The position numbers and the translations under genes are program-made. From Streptomyces sp. TP-A0874 (GTDB taxonomy: Bacteria > Actinomycetota > Actinomycetes > Streptomycetales > Streptomycetaceae), in contig NZ_BBZK01000003.1 in the NCBI RefSeq assembly GCF_001748085.1, positions 496,001 through 560,000 on the forward strand: a stretch of 64,000 nt of DNA, written 5' to 3'. Position 1 is the first letter of the stretch, and each line of letters opens with the position of its first letter. The notes beneath the pieces were generated by a model. It was not told the DNA's origin. It did no database searches and worked only from the letters and a program-made list of their open reading frames with translations. Below are positions 44,509 to 52,354 of the stretch, piece by piece.

Positions 44509-45507
44509 ATGCGATCCATCTGGCGAGGATCCATATCCTTCGGACTGGTCAACATCCCGATCAAGGTCTATGGGGCGACTGAGAACCACTCGGTCTCCTT
44601 CCGGCAGGTGCACGCGGAGGACGGCGGCCGGATCCGCTACCGCAAGGTCTGCGAACTGGACGAGGAGGAGGTCCCGAACGACGAGATCCGCAAGGCGTAC
44701 GAGGCCGCCGACGGCACCACCGTCCAGTTGACGGACGACGACTTCTCCTCCCTGCCGCTGCCCACCGCCAGGACGATCGAGATCCTCGCCTTCGTACCGG
44801 CGGAGAGCATCGACCCGCTCCAGTTGGACCGCTCCTACTACCTGGGCACCGACGGCACCGGTGCGGCCAAGCCCTACGTACTCCTCCGCGAAGCCCTCAA
44901 GCGCAGCGAGAAGGTGGCGGTGGCCAAGCTCGCGCTGCGCAGCCGGGAGACCCTGGGCATGCTGCGGGTCGTCGAGGACGCCCTGGTGCTGCACACCATG
45001 CTCTGGCCGGACGAAATCCGCCCGGCCACCGGCATCGCCCCCGACACCAAGGTGACCGTGCGGGACTCCGAACTCGATCTGGCCGACACGCTGATGGACA
45101 CCCTCGGCGAGCTCGACCCGGAGAACCTGCGCGACGAGTACCGGGAAGCCGTCGAAGCGCTGGTCCTGGCGAAGCTGGAGGGGACGGAACCCGCCCCGGT
45201 CCGGGCGCCGGGGGAGGAGGGCGGCAAGGTCATCGACCTCATGGCCGCGCTGGAGAAGAGCGTCCGTGCCGCGCGTGAGGGCCGACCGGGAGAAGAGGCC
45301 GCCGAAGGCGGGGCGGAGGCCGGGGAGGAGGCCGGGAAGGCGAAGAAAACCGGCGGTAAGAAGGCGCCGGCCAAGAAGGCGCCGGCACGGAGCGCTCAGG
45401 GGAAGTCGGGGAAGACGGCCGAGAAGAAGGCGCCCGCCAAGAAGGCCGGCGGCAAGAAGGCCCCGGCCAAGAAGTCCGCTGCGAAGAAGGGCCCCCGGGC
45501 GGCCTGA
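44509..45507 (+). CDS. ku: Ku protein, NHEJ end-binding
   Basis: A 332-residue bacterial Ku that forms the ring on DNA ends and recruits LigD. The core domain (1-250) begins RSIWRGSISFGLVNIPIKVY and includes LQLDRSYYLGTDG and KLALRSRETLGMLR. The C-terminal 60 residues are a Lys/Ala/Pro tail with KKAPAKK repeats, which in actinobacterial Ku proteins promotes DNA binding and threading. A good GGAAAGGGA site lies just upstream. With the two adjacent minus-strand genes it makes a complete two-component NHEJ set. Confidence 0.95.
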   Translation: MRSIWRGSISFGLVNIPIKVYGATENHSVSFRQVHAEDGGRIRYRKVCELDEEEVPNDEIRKAYEAADGTTVQLTDDDFSSLPLPTARTIEILAFVPAESIDPLQLDRSYYLGTDGTGAAKPYVLLREALKRSEKVAVAKLALRSRETLGMLRVVEDALVLHTMLWPDEIRPATGIAPDTKVTVRDSELDLADTLMDTLGELDPENLRDEYREAVEALVLAKLEGTEPAPVRAPGEEGGKVIDLMAALEKSVRAAREGRPGEEAAEGGAEAGEEAGKAKKTGGKKAPAKKAPARSAQGKSGKTAEKKAPAKKAGGKKAPAKKSAAKKGPRAA

Positions 45508-45559
45508 CGCTCGGCGGGCGGCCGTGGACGGGGAGGCCGGCAGAGCGATGGTCCGGAAG

Positions 45560-46264
45560 CTACGGCGGTGATGCCTCCGCGGGTGCCGCCGGACGGGCCT
45601 CCCGCTGCCGCAGGGCGTAGGCCGCGGCGGCGCCCGCCGCGAAGAGCGCGAAGACGGAGACCGCCGTGCTGAGCCAGTTCGCCCCGAGCCAGTGGCCGCC
45701 GAAGTAGCCCAGCCCCACGCTGTAGCCGGCCCAGGCCAGGCCGGCCAGCGCCGACCAGGGCAGGAACTCCTTCACCCGCCGGTGCATGGCACCGGCTCCG
45801 AGGCTCACCACCGACCGGCCGGCGGGAGCGAAGCGGGCGACGAGCACCAGCAGCCCACCGCCGCGCACCAGGGCGCTGCTGAGCTGGTCCTGGGCGTTGG
45901 CGAGCCGGCGGGAGCGGGCGATGGCGCGGTCCAGACGGTGACCGCCGGACCAGGCCAGCCGGTAGGCCACCAGATCCCCCATGACCGAGGCGGTCGCTGC
46001 GCACAGCACCAGGGCGAGGATGTCGGGGACGTGTGCGTCGCTCGCGGCGGCGACCGCGGTCTTCGTGCCGGCGGCAGCGGTGGCCGCCGCGATCACCAGC
46101 ACCCCGCTGGGCAGCACCGGCAGGAAGACGTCGAGCAGCACCGAGAGTGCCACGAGCAAATAGATCCAGGGCGTACTGGTCACTACGCCCAGGTTTTCCA
46201 GCAACGTTTCTCCCACTCCGGCTCCCCCGACCGCTTCGTCGCTGGAGAGCGGCAGGGCGGCCAT
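45560..46264 (-). CDS. DedA family membrane protein
   Basis: A 234-residue DedA/SNARE-associated protein. Characteristic parts are VFLPVLPSGVLVIAAA, VMGDLVAYRLAWSGG, and the re-entrant segment VARFAPAGRSVVSLGAGAMH with the conserved Arg and Pro, followed by FLPWSALAGLAWAGYSVGLG. DedA proteins act as flippases for lipid carriers and phospholipids. ATG at 46264 is used; a GTG three codons upstream is possible. It converges with ku across about 50 nt. Confidence 0.85.
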   Translation of the reverse strand: MAALPLSSDEAVGGAGVGETLLENLGVVTSTPWIYLLVALSVLLDVFLPVLPSGVLVIAAATAAAGTKTAVAAASDAHVPDILALVLCAATASVMGDLVAYRLAWSGGHRLDRAIARSRRLANAQDQLSSALVRGGGLLVLVARFAPAGRSVVSLGAGAMHRRVKEFLPWSALAGLAWAGYSVGLGYFGGHWLGANWLSTAVSVFALFAAGAAAAYALRQREARPAAPAEASPP

Positions 46265-46614
46265 TGCTGGCACCCAGAGTACGCCTCGGCGGCACCAGAA
46301 GATCAATCGGCCCGAACGGTTGTTACACAGATGTCTCTGGGGGCGAGCCCGCGGGGCGGCGCGGTGCGGCCGTCGTCCTTCCGGCCCGTGCCGCCTCGGA
46401 CCGACCACCCGTCGCACCGTCTCCCCGGGGCCCGAGGGGGAGCCGCCCCGGTAACCGCTCCGCAGGCCGATCGGTCCGATGGTGCCGCCTGGCGGAACGG
46501 CGCCGGACCGAGCGGCAGGGCGGGGTGGTGCGGGCACGGGGGAGCCCCGCGGCGAGCGGACCGGGGAGCGGTCGCTCGACGCGGGGCCCTGGTCGTTCGG
46601 ATGGTCGGCGCGGA
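46265..46614. other. gap upstream of the dedA gene
   Basis: 350 bp that must hold the dedA promoter; the preceding gene ends at 46615 on the same strand. No gene or convincing hairpin is seen. A modest AT-rich patch lies at about 46318-46332. Confidence 0.4.
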
Positions 46615-47286
46615 TCAGCAGCCGTGCAGGATGTCGGAGAGCGCCTGCTTCTCGGCGGTGTCGACGGAAAGCTTGTAGTGGTGCTTCACCGAGACCCACA
46701 TGCGGGCGTAGGTGCAGTGGTAGCCCGCCGAGGGCGGCATCCACTTGGCCGGGTCCTTGTCGCCCTTGGAGCGGTTGGAGCTGTCCGTCACCGCGATCAG
46801 CTGCGGCCGCGTCAGGTCGTTGGCGAACGCCTGCCGTTGGTCGTTCGTCCACGAACTGGCCCCGGAGCGCCATGCCTCGGCGAGCGGGACGATGTGGTCG
46901 ATGTCCATGGTCGAGGAGTTGGTGCGCACCACACCGTCATAGGCTGAGGTCCAGCTTCCGCTGACGGCGGCGCAGGCGCCGTCCTGCTCGACGTTCTGCC
47001 CGTCCCGCTTGAGCACGACCTCGCGGGTGTCGCAGTTCCCCTCCTGGTTGATCCAGTGTGGGAACTTGTCCCGGCTGTAGCCGTCGGAGGAGCCCTCGGC
47101 CTTCTCCGTGAGCTCGCCCAGGTACCTCAGGGAGGTGGTCGGGTTCGGCGGGGTCGGCGGGCTGGCCTGTGCCGCGGGGGCGCCGCTCACCAGCATCGTT
47201 CCGGCGAGGAGGGAGAGGCCGGCCAGCAGGGATATACGACGCGCGTAGACCTTCGGTCGCTCCGTGGAGCGGCTCGTGCGGGACAT
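46615..47286 (-). CDS. secreted HNH nuclease (DUF1524/GmrSD-like)
   Basis: A 223-residue precursor with a twin-Arg-poor signal peptide (ISLLAGLSLLAGTMLVSG, cleavage near AQA at 39-41). The mature enzyme has the DUF1524 HNH core: the metal/catalytic motif is DIDHIVPLAEAWRSG, followed by RQAFANDLTRPQLIAVTDS, NRSKGDKDPAKWMPP and YHCTYARMWVSVKHHY. Cysteine pairs (NCD, GAC, HC, GC) suggest disulfides outside the cell. Related Streptomyces enzymes are extracellular DNases released during growth or development. Confidence 0.87.
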   Translation of the reverse strand: MSRTSRSTERPKVYARRISLLAGLSLLAGTMLVSGAPAAQASPPTPPNPTTSLRYLGELTEKAEGSSDGYSRDKFPHWINQEGNCDTREVVLKRDGQNVEQDGACAAVSGSWTSAYDGVVRTNSSTMDIDHIVPLAEAWRSGASSWTNDQRQAFANDLTRPQLIAVTDSSNRSKGDKDPAKWMPPSAGYHCTYARMWVSVKHHYKLSVDTAEKQALSDILHGC

Positions 47287-47640
47287 ACGAACTCCATCTG
47301 TGTGGGGGGACAGCGGCCCGCGTCAACCGGCCCTGCCGCGGGCCAGCGTGACGGCGCCCGGTTTCCCGGCGGGAAGCGCCGGATTACAGAGTGGCGACAT
47401 GGGCACGTCATATCAAGGGTTGACGGAGCGACAGCCGCGGGGCTCCACGGGCAGGATGGGGCGAATGGGGCGTACGGCTGCGATGGTCCGCCGCCCCGTT
47501 CGGCGCGCGGTCTGCGTGGCCGGCCGGCGGGGGCCGGGAGGTCGCGGCGCGGGGGGTCCGGAGAGCGCGGTGTGTCCGGGGTGCTCGGTGCCGGGTGGCG
47601 GATTCGTCCGCCGGTCGGGTGTCGAGTAGGGTGCGAGGAG
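47287..47640. promoter_or_regulatory. divergent region between HNH nuclease gene and Mn2+ riboswitch
   Basis: About 350 bp without a supportable gene. It should contain the nuclease promoter (minus) and the promoter of the riboswitch leader (plus). No clear operator is visible. Confidence 0.35.
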
Positions 47641-47642
47641 CA

Positions 47643-47790
47643 TGAAGGGGAGTAGCTCTTCGCCGGACCGTCGACATACTGCCCGAAGCGCCCGCTGACA
47701 AGCGGGAGCCTCGAGCCGGCGCCCGGAGGCGGATGGGGGACCGTCCGCCAGCGAGACCTTCGGCCGCAGTGTGCAGACGCTGCCGTGCCG
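47643..47790 (+). ncRNA. yybP-ykoY manganese riboswitch
   Basis: The two conserved elements are present in order: GAAGGGGAGTAGCTC at 47644-47658 and AGCGAGACCTTCGGCC at about 47750-47765, joined by paired arms (GTCGACATACTGCCC, CGCCCGC/GCGGGAGCC, GGCGGATGG/CCGTCCGCC). A further hairpin around GCAGTGTGC/ACGCTGC follows and may be the expression platform. It lies 67 nt before a GDT1-family gene, a classic yybP-ykoY target; Mn2+ binding turns such genes on. Confidence 0.85.
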
Positions 47791-47856
47791 AAGCGACCCC
47801 TGACGGAGCGGGCCTCTCGGTGCGGTAGCCCCGACCGATTGAGGTAGGTACCGCCC

Positions 47857-48441
47857 GTGTTCAGCATTAGCCTCGCCGCACTCGTCTTCGGCGTGGTCTT
47901 CGCCGCCGAACTGCCCGACAAGACCGCCCTGGCCGCGTTGATCCTCGGGACCCGTTACCGGGCGTCCTACGTCTTCGCCGGAGTGGCCGCGGCCTTCACC
48001 GTCCATGTCGCGCTGGCGGTGGCCGCCGGCAGTGTGTTCACCCTTTTGCCGCGGCAGCTGGTCAGCGCGGTGGTGGGCGCGCTGTTCCTACTGGGGGCGG
48101 GCGTGCTGCTGTTCAAGAAGGAGGAGGGGGAGGAAGAGAAGGTCCAGGGGCCGGCCGGCCAGAGCTTCTGGAAAGTGGCGGGTAGCGGTTTCACCCTGAT
48201 CCTGATCGCGGAGTTCGGCGACCTCACCCAGATCATGACGGCGAACCTCGCCGCCCGCTACGGCGACCCGCTGTCGGTGGCGGTGGGGGCGCTGCTGGCG
48301 CTGTGGGCGGTGGCCGGTATCGGCATCCTCGGTGGGCGGACGCTGCTGAAGTACCTGCCGCTGCGCCTCATCACCAGGATCGCGGCGGCTGTGATGGTGG
48401 CGCTCGCCGGCTTCAGCATCTACGAGGCGGTGACTGGCTGA
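47857..48441 (+). CDS. GDT1/TMEM165 family manganese exporter
   Basis: A 194-residue six-segment membrane protein of the UPF0016 (GDT1) family. The two inverted repeat motifs are FAAELPDKTALAAL near the N-terminus (ELPDKT replaces the usual EIGDKT) and LIAEFGDLTQIMTANLA in the second half. A short acidic cytoplasmic loop (KKEEGEEEKV) lies between them. GTG start at 47857. Bacterial relatives export Mn2+ (some Ca2+), and the riboswitch directly upstream supports Mn2+ detoxification. A terminator follows. Confidence 0.9.
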   Translation: MFSISLAALVFGVVFAAELPDKTALAALILGTRYRASYVFAGVAAAFTVHVALAVAAGSVFTLLPRQLVSAVVGALFLLGAGVLLFKKEEGEEEKVQGPAGQSFWKVAGSGFTLILIAEFGDLTQIMTANLAARYGDPLSVAVGALLALWAVAGIGILGGRTLLKYLPLRLITRIAAAVMVALAGFSIYEAVTG

Positions 48442-48475
48442 ACCCCTCCGCCCCAGGGGCCCGGAGTGCCAGAGC

Positions 48476-48511
48476 GGCCCCGCCCGCTGGTCAGGGGGAA
48501 CGGGCGGGGCC
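48476..48511 (+). terminator. terminator after the GDT1 gene
   Basis: GGCCCCGCCCG (48476-48486) pairs with CGGGCGGGGCC (48501-48511), followed by ACTTTGTTC, a T-richer stretch. Confidence 0.75.
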
Positions 48512-48707
48512 ACTTTGTTCCTGCATCATACAAAGCGCTGGGTGTCCGCCGACAGGGGGGCCTGGCCGGTCGGCGCGGACCGGCTGGAAACGGTGTGCGA
48601 AAGGAAGGCGGGCCTCAACGGGAGGCCGTGGGAACGCCGGCCACCGGGGCCGCTGCGCAGCAGTCAGCCGGTCCCGGAGAACCTCGGCCGGAGAATGTCG
48701 GATCGCC

Positions 48708-49796
48708 TCAGGGCGGGCTGGTCTCCGCTTCCAGCGCGCGACGGGTGTTCGGCCCGTAGACGCCCTGCGGGTCGCCCTTGATCCGGTTCACGAACTGGTA
48801 GACCTCGACGGCCTGGCGGACCTCCGCGTCGTAGACCCCGTCGGCCTCCCCGCTGTACCAGACCGTCTGCCGCAGCCGCTGCTGCAACTCGACGACCTCC
48901 GGGCCCTCCATCCCGTACCGCAGCACCGGTGGCGTTTCGTCCTGGGGCGGCTCGGGGTCGTCCGGCTCCTCGGTGCCCTCCTGGCCGCCGGAGCCCGGGT
49001 CGGCCGGCGGGCCGGAGACGCTGCCGGAGGCGGCGGTGCTCTTCGGGGCCGAGGACCGCACCTCCTCGGACACGGCGCTCTCCCCGGCGCTGGCTGAGGT
49101 CTCGGCCGACGGGGAGGAGGAGCGCTCCTCGGTCGGTCCGGAGGGGCCGTCACCGTCGCCGGTCGGCAGCACCATCGTCACGCCCCCGCCGGTTTCGTCC
49201 GGGTCCGCCACGATGTCGTGCACCGCCCCGCCGAGCACCCCCGAGCCGAGTAGTCCGCCGCAGACCGCGACCACCGCGACCCCGGCGCCGGCTATGGCGG
49301 CTATGTGGCGGCGGGGCCTCCGGTGGCTGGTGGGCGGTGCGTCACCCGCCGGTGCGCCCTCATCATCGACGAGCTCCGGCACGGTCGCGGCGGGCGGCTC
49401 CGCGGCTCCGGGGCCCGGAGCGCCCGTAAGCAGCGGAAGGGGGCTCGTCCGCCCCAGGGCCGGTCCGGCGGTGGGGGCCTCGTCCGGATGCCGGCGGCCC
49501 TCTTCCCCGCGCCCGTAGGTCGCCTGGCCGGACGGGCCCGCCGGGCGTGGGAAGGCCGCCGGCCGGAGCAACGACTGCTCCGGATGCACCTGGTCGGCCG
49601 GGAAGTCCGCCCGGTCGCGTTCGACCGGTGCTCGCACCTGGTGCCCGGTCTCCGTCTCATGGAGGGTCACATACGGGCGGATGTGGAGCGGGTGGAAGTC
49701 CTCCGAGGCCGACACGGCGGTCGCCGCACAGGCGCAGTAGGGGCCGCCGCCCCCATCCGGAGCCTTACCGCACTCCGGGCAGCGATGAGCCGTCAC
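48708..49796 (-). CDS. membrane protein with N-terminal zinc ribbon and peptidoglycan-binding domain
   Basis: A 362-residue protein. The N-terminus is a small metal-binding motif (HRCPECGKAPDG and YCACAAT), then a Pro-rich linker, one transmembrane helix (HIAAIAGAGVAVVAVCGGLL, about 166-185), and an extracellular Ser/Pro/Glu linker. It ends in a PG_binding_1 domain (about 295-360: LRYGMEGPEVVELQQRLRQT, then VYDAEVRQAVEVYQ and GVYGPNTRRALE). GTG at 49796 has GGGAGG 8 nt upstream. It could report or bind cell-wall structure while holding zinc inside. It diverges from the MFS exporter. Confidence 0.8.
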   Translation of the reverse strand: MTAHRCPECGKAPDGGGGPYCACAATAVSASEDFHPLHIRPYVTLHETETGHQVRAPVERDRADFPADQVHPEQSLLRPAAFPRPAGPSGQATYGRGEEGRRHPDEAPTAGPALGRTSPLPLLTGAPGPGAAEPPAATVPELVDDEGAPAGDAPPTSHRRPRRHIAAIAGAGVAVVAVCGGLLGSGVLGGAVHDIVADPDETGGGVTMVLPTGDGDGPSGPTEERSSSPSAETSASAGESAVSEEVRSSAPKSTAASGSVSGPPADPGSGGQEGTEEPDDPEPPQDETPPVLRYGMEGPEVVELQQRLRQTVWYSGEADGVYDAEVRQAVEVYQFVNRIKGDPQGVYGPNTRRALEAETSPP

Positions 49797-49955
49797 GGTG
49801 AGTACCTCCCTTTGCCGGGAGCGATTATGCAGACCGGTTTCCGGTTTGCCCAGCCGGACCGCTCGGCCAACCGGCGGCTCACCGGGCCGCAAAGCGTGCA
49901 GAAGGTGACGATAGGCGTGTATCGCCGAGTGTCGGGCAAGCTTGGGAGGCGTCAG

Positions 49956-52010
49956 ATGGCACAGCGCGCGGCCACGCCGGCCGGACCGGTGGCGTGGGAC
50001 GCCCAGGGCCAGCCCGCCCAGCGCTCGGTGCTCGCCGCGATGGGTGCGCTCCTGCTCGGAATGCTGCTCGCCGCCCTCGACCAGACCATCGTCTCCACGG
50101 CACTGCCCACCATCGTCAGCGACCTCGGCGGGCTCGACCACCTCTCCTGGGTGGTGACCGCCTACATCCTCGCCGCCACCGCCGCCACCCCACTCTGGGG
50201 CAAGCTCGGCGACCAGTACGGGCGGAAGAGACTCTTCCAGGCCGCCATCGGCATCTTCCTCATCGGCTCGGCGCTCTGCGGCGTCGCCCAGAACATGCCG
50301 CAGCTCATCGGCTTCCGCGCGCTCCAGGGGCTCGGCGGCGGCGGGCTGATGGTGCTGTCCATGGCCATCGTCGGCGACATCGTCCCGCCCCGGGAGCGCG
50401 GGCGCTACCAGGGACTCTTCGGAGCGGTCTTCGGCACCAGCAGCGTCCTCGGCCCGCTGCTGGGAGGACTGTTCACCGAACATCTCAGCTGGCGCTGGGT
50501 CTTCTACATCAACCTCCCGGTCGGCTGCGTCGCGCTCTTCGTCATCGCCGTGGTGCTGCGCATCCCGGCGAGCGGCACCCGGCACACCATCGACTACCTG
50601 GGTACCGCGCTCATCGCCGGCGCCGCCGTCTGCCTGGTCCTGATCGCCTCGCTGGCCGGAACCACCTTCGACTGGGCCTCCTGGCCGACGGTCGGGCTGG
50701 CGGTGGCGGCGGCGGTGCTCACCGTCCTCTTCGTGCGGGTCGAGCGGCGGGCGGCCGAACCCGTCCTGCCACCGAAGCTCTTCGGCAACCGCACCTTCGT
50801 GCTCTGCGCGGTCATCGGCTTCGTGGTCGGCTTCGCGATGTTCGGCGCCATGATCTACCTGCCGACGTTCCTCCAGGTGGTCCGCGGGGTCAGCCCCACG
50901 ATGTCCGGGGTGCACATGCTGCCGATGGTCGCCGGGCTGATGGTCTCCTCGACCGTCTCCGGGCGGCTCATCACCCGGACCGGCCGGTGGAAGGTGTTCC
51001 CGGTACTGGGCACGGCCGTCACCACCGTCGGACTCCTGCTGCTGCACCAGCTGAAGCAGCACACCGACACCTGGCAGCTCAGCCTCTACTTCGCGGTCTT
51101 CGGGTTCGGGCTGGGCCTGGTGATGCAGGTGCTGGTGCTGGCGGTGCAGAACTCGGTGGACTACCGGGACCTGGGCGTGGCCACCTCGGGCGCCACCTTC
51201 TCCCGATCCATCGGAGCCTCCTTCGGCGTGGCGGTCTTCGGCTCGATCTTCAGCGGGCTCCTCGCCGACCGGCTCGCCAGCGGATTGGCCGGGCGGAAGC
51301 TGCCCCCCGGGGTGGACGTCGACAAACTGCTGTCCGACCCGCGGAGCATCGGCAGCCTCTCCCCGGCGCTGCGATCCATCGTGCTCCACGCCTACTCCAC
51401 CTCGATCACCGACGTCTTCCTCTACGCCGCACCGGTGGCCGCCGCCGCGTTCGTGCTGGCCCTGCTGCTGCGGGAGCAGCCGCTGCGGGGTTCGGTCACC
51501 AGCCCCGACCTCAGCGAGACCTACGCCAGCAACCCGGTGGAGCGCTCCTCCGCGGAGGAGGCGGCCCGAGCCCTGTCGGTGCTCGGCAGCCGGGAGGGCC
51601 GCCGGGAGATCTATCGGCGGATCACCGAGGAGGCCGGCTACCAGCTGCAACCCGCGGCGAGTTGGCTGCTGCTGCGGATCAGCCGGGAGGGCTCGGTCGA
51701 GCCCGCGCTGCTGTCCGATTTCGGTCCGAGATCGTTCGCGGTCGTCATGGCGGCGGCGCAGCAGGTCGAGGTCGAGCGGCTGGCCGCCCGGGAAGGCGTC
51801 GGGCTCGTCCTGACCGAGCGGGGGCGAGAGGTGGCGGAGCGGCTGGCGGCCGCTCGGGAGAGGTCGCTGGCCCGGCTGCTCGGGGACTGGTGGAACCCGC
51901 GGCGGCCGCACGAGCTGAGCGAACTGGTGCGCGAGATCAACGCCGAACTGTGCGGCTGCGACGACGAGCGGCCGCACGTGGCCGAGCACCACCGGCGACC
52001 GTACACCTGA
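49956..52010 (+). CDS. MDR-type MFS exporter with C-terminal MarR-like domain
   Basis: A 684-residue protein. Residues 1-510 are a 14-TM DHA2 drug exporter with LAALDQTIVSTALPTIVSDL, motif A GKLGDQYGRKRLF and GPLLGGLFTEHLSWRW. After the last membrane helix (about 490-508) come some 170 soluble residues: GYQLQPAASWLLLRISREGS, then VEPALLSDFGPR and GVGLVLTERGREVAERLAAA, which look like a MarR-type winged helix including the wing (LTERGRE). GGGAGG lies 6 nt before ATG. The extra domain would sit in the cytoplasm. An inverted repeat CGCCTCCGCGGAGGCG at 52056-52071 follows 45 nt after the stop. Confidence 0.85.
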   Translation: MAQRAATPAGPVAWDAQGQPAQRSVLAAMGALLLGMLLAALDQTIVSTALPTIVSDLGGLDHLSWVVTAYILAATAATPLWGKLGDQYGRKRLFQAAIGIFLIGSALCGVAQNMPQLIGFRALQGLGGGGLMVLSMAIVGDIVPPRERGRYQGLFGAVFGTSSVLGPLLGGLFTEHLSWRWVFYINLPVGCVALFVIAVVLRIPASGTRHTIDYLGTALIAGAAVCLVLIASLAGTTFDWASWPTVGLAVAAAVLTVLFVRVERRAAEPVLPPKLFGNRTFVLCAVIGFVVGFAMFGAMIYLPTFLQVVRGVSPTMSGVHMLPMVAGLMVSSTVSGRLITRTGRWKVFPVLGTAVTTVGLLLLHQLKQHTDTWQLSLYFAVFGFGLGLVMQVLVLAVQNSVDYRDLGVATSGATFSRSIGASFGVAVFGSIFSGLLADRLASGLAGRKLPPGVDVDKLLSDPRSIGSLSPALRSIVLHAYSTSITDVFLYAAPVAAAAFVLALLLREQPLRGSVTSPDLSETYASNPVERSSAEEAARALSVLGSREGRREIYRRITEEAGYQLQPAASWLLLRISREGSVEPALLSDFGPRSFAVVMAAAQQVEVERLAAREGVGLVLTERGREVAERLAAARERSLARLLGDWWNPRRPHELSELVREINAELCGCDDERPHVAEHHRRPYT

Positions 52011-52354
52011 CAGGCCGGCGGGAGAGCGCCTCGGACGGCGGGCCACCGGTGCCCACGCCTCCGCGGAGGCGAGCGAGGTCGGCCTGGGCCCGCCGGTCGG
52101 CCGCGCTTGCCGGAAGGACACCGGAGCGCCTCGCGCGCCCAACGGCCCCAGCGGGACGGCATAAACTACCCGCCGGCGTTTCCTCCCAAGATCCTGCGTC
52201 CACCGGGAAGAAGCGGCGGGGTTAATCTTCGAAGCCGACAAGGCGTCCGTCAGGTGGCTGCGGAGCGGTCCGCGTCCCCCACCGGGAACAGGTCGGCGGG
52301 GACCGACCGGAAAAGAATGGGCGAAGCGTAGCGCGGGAACGGGGAGCGGTGGGC
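52011..52354. other. gap between exporter and GT87-PAP2 genes
   Basis: 344 bp. It contains the perfect 16-bp palindrome 52056-52071, a likely terminator, and a lone AT-rich GGCATAAACTA near 52157 that could be part of a promoter. No gene is supported. Confidence 0.4.

Noticed and set aside
45260..45500. DNA repeat array at the end of ku
   Set aside because: The repeats simply encode the Lys/Ala/Pro tail usual in actinobacterial Ku proteins.
49797..52241. Minus-strand frame continuing upstream of the peptidoglycan-binding protein
   Set aside because: It is antisense to the MFS exporter; the real gene has a strong ribosome site and zinc-ribbon N-terminus at 49796.
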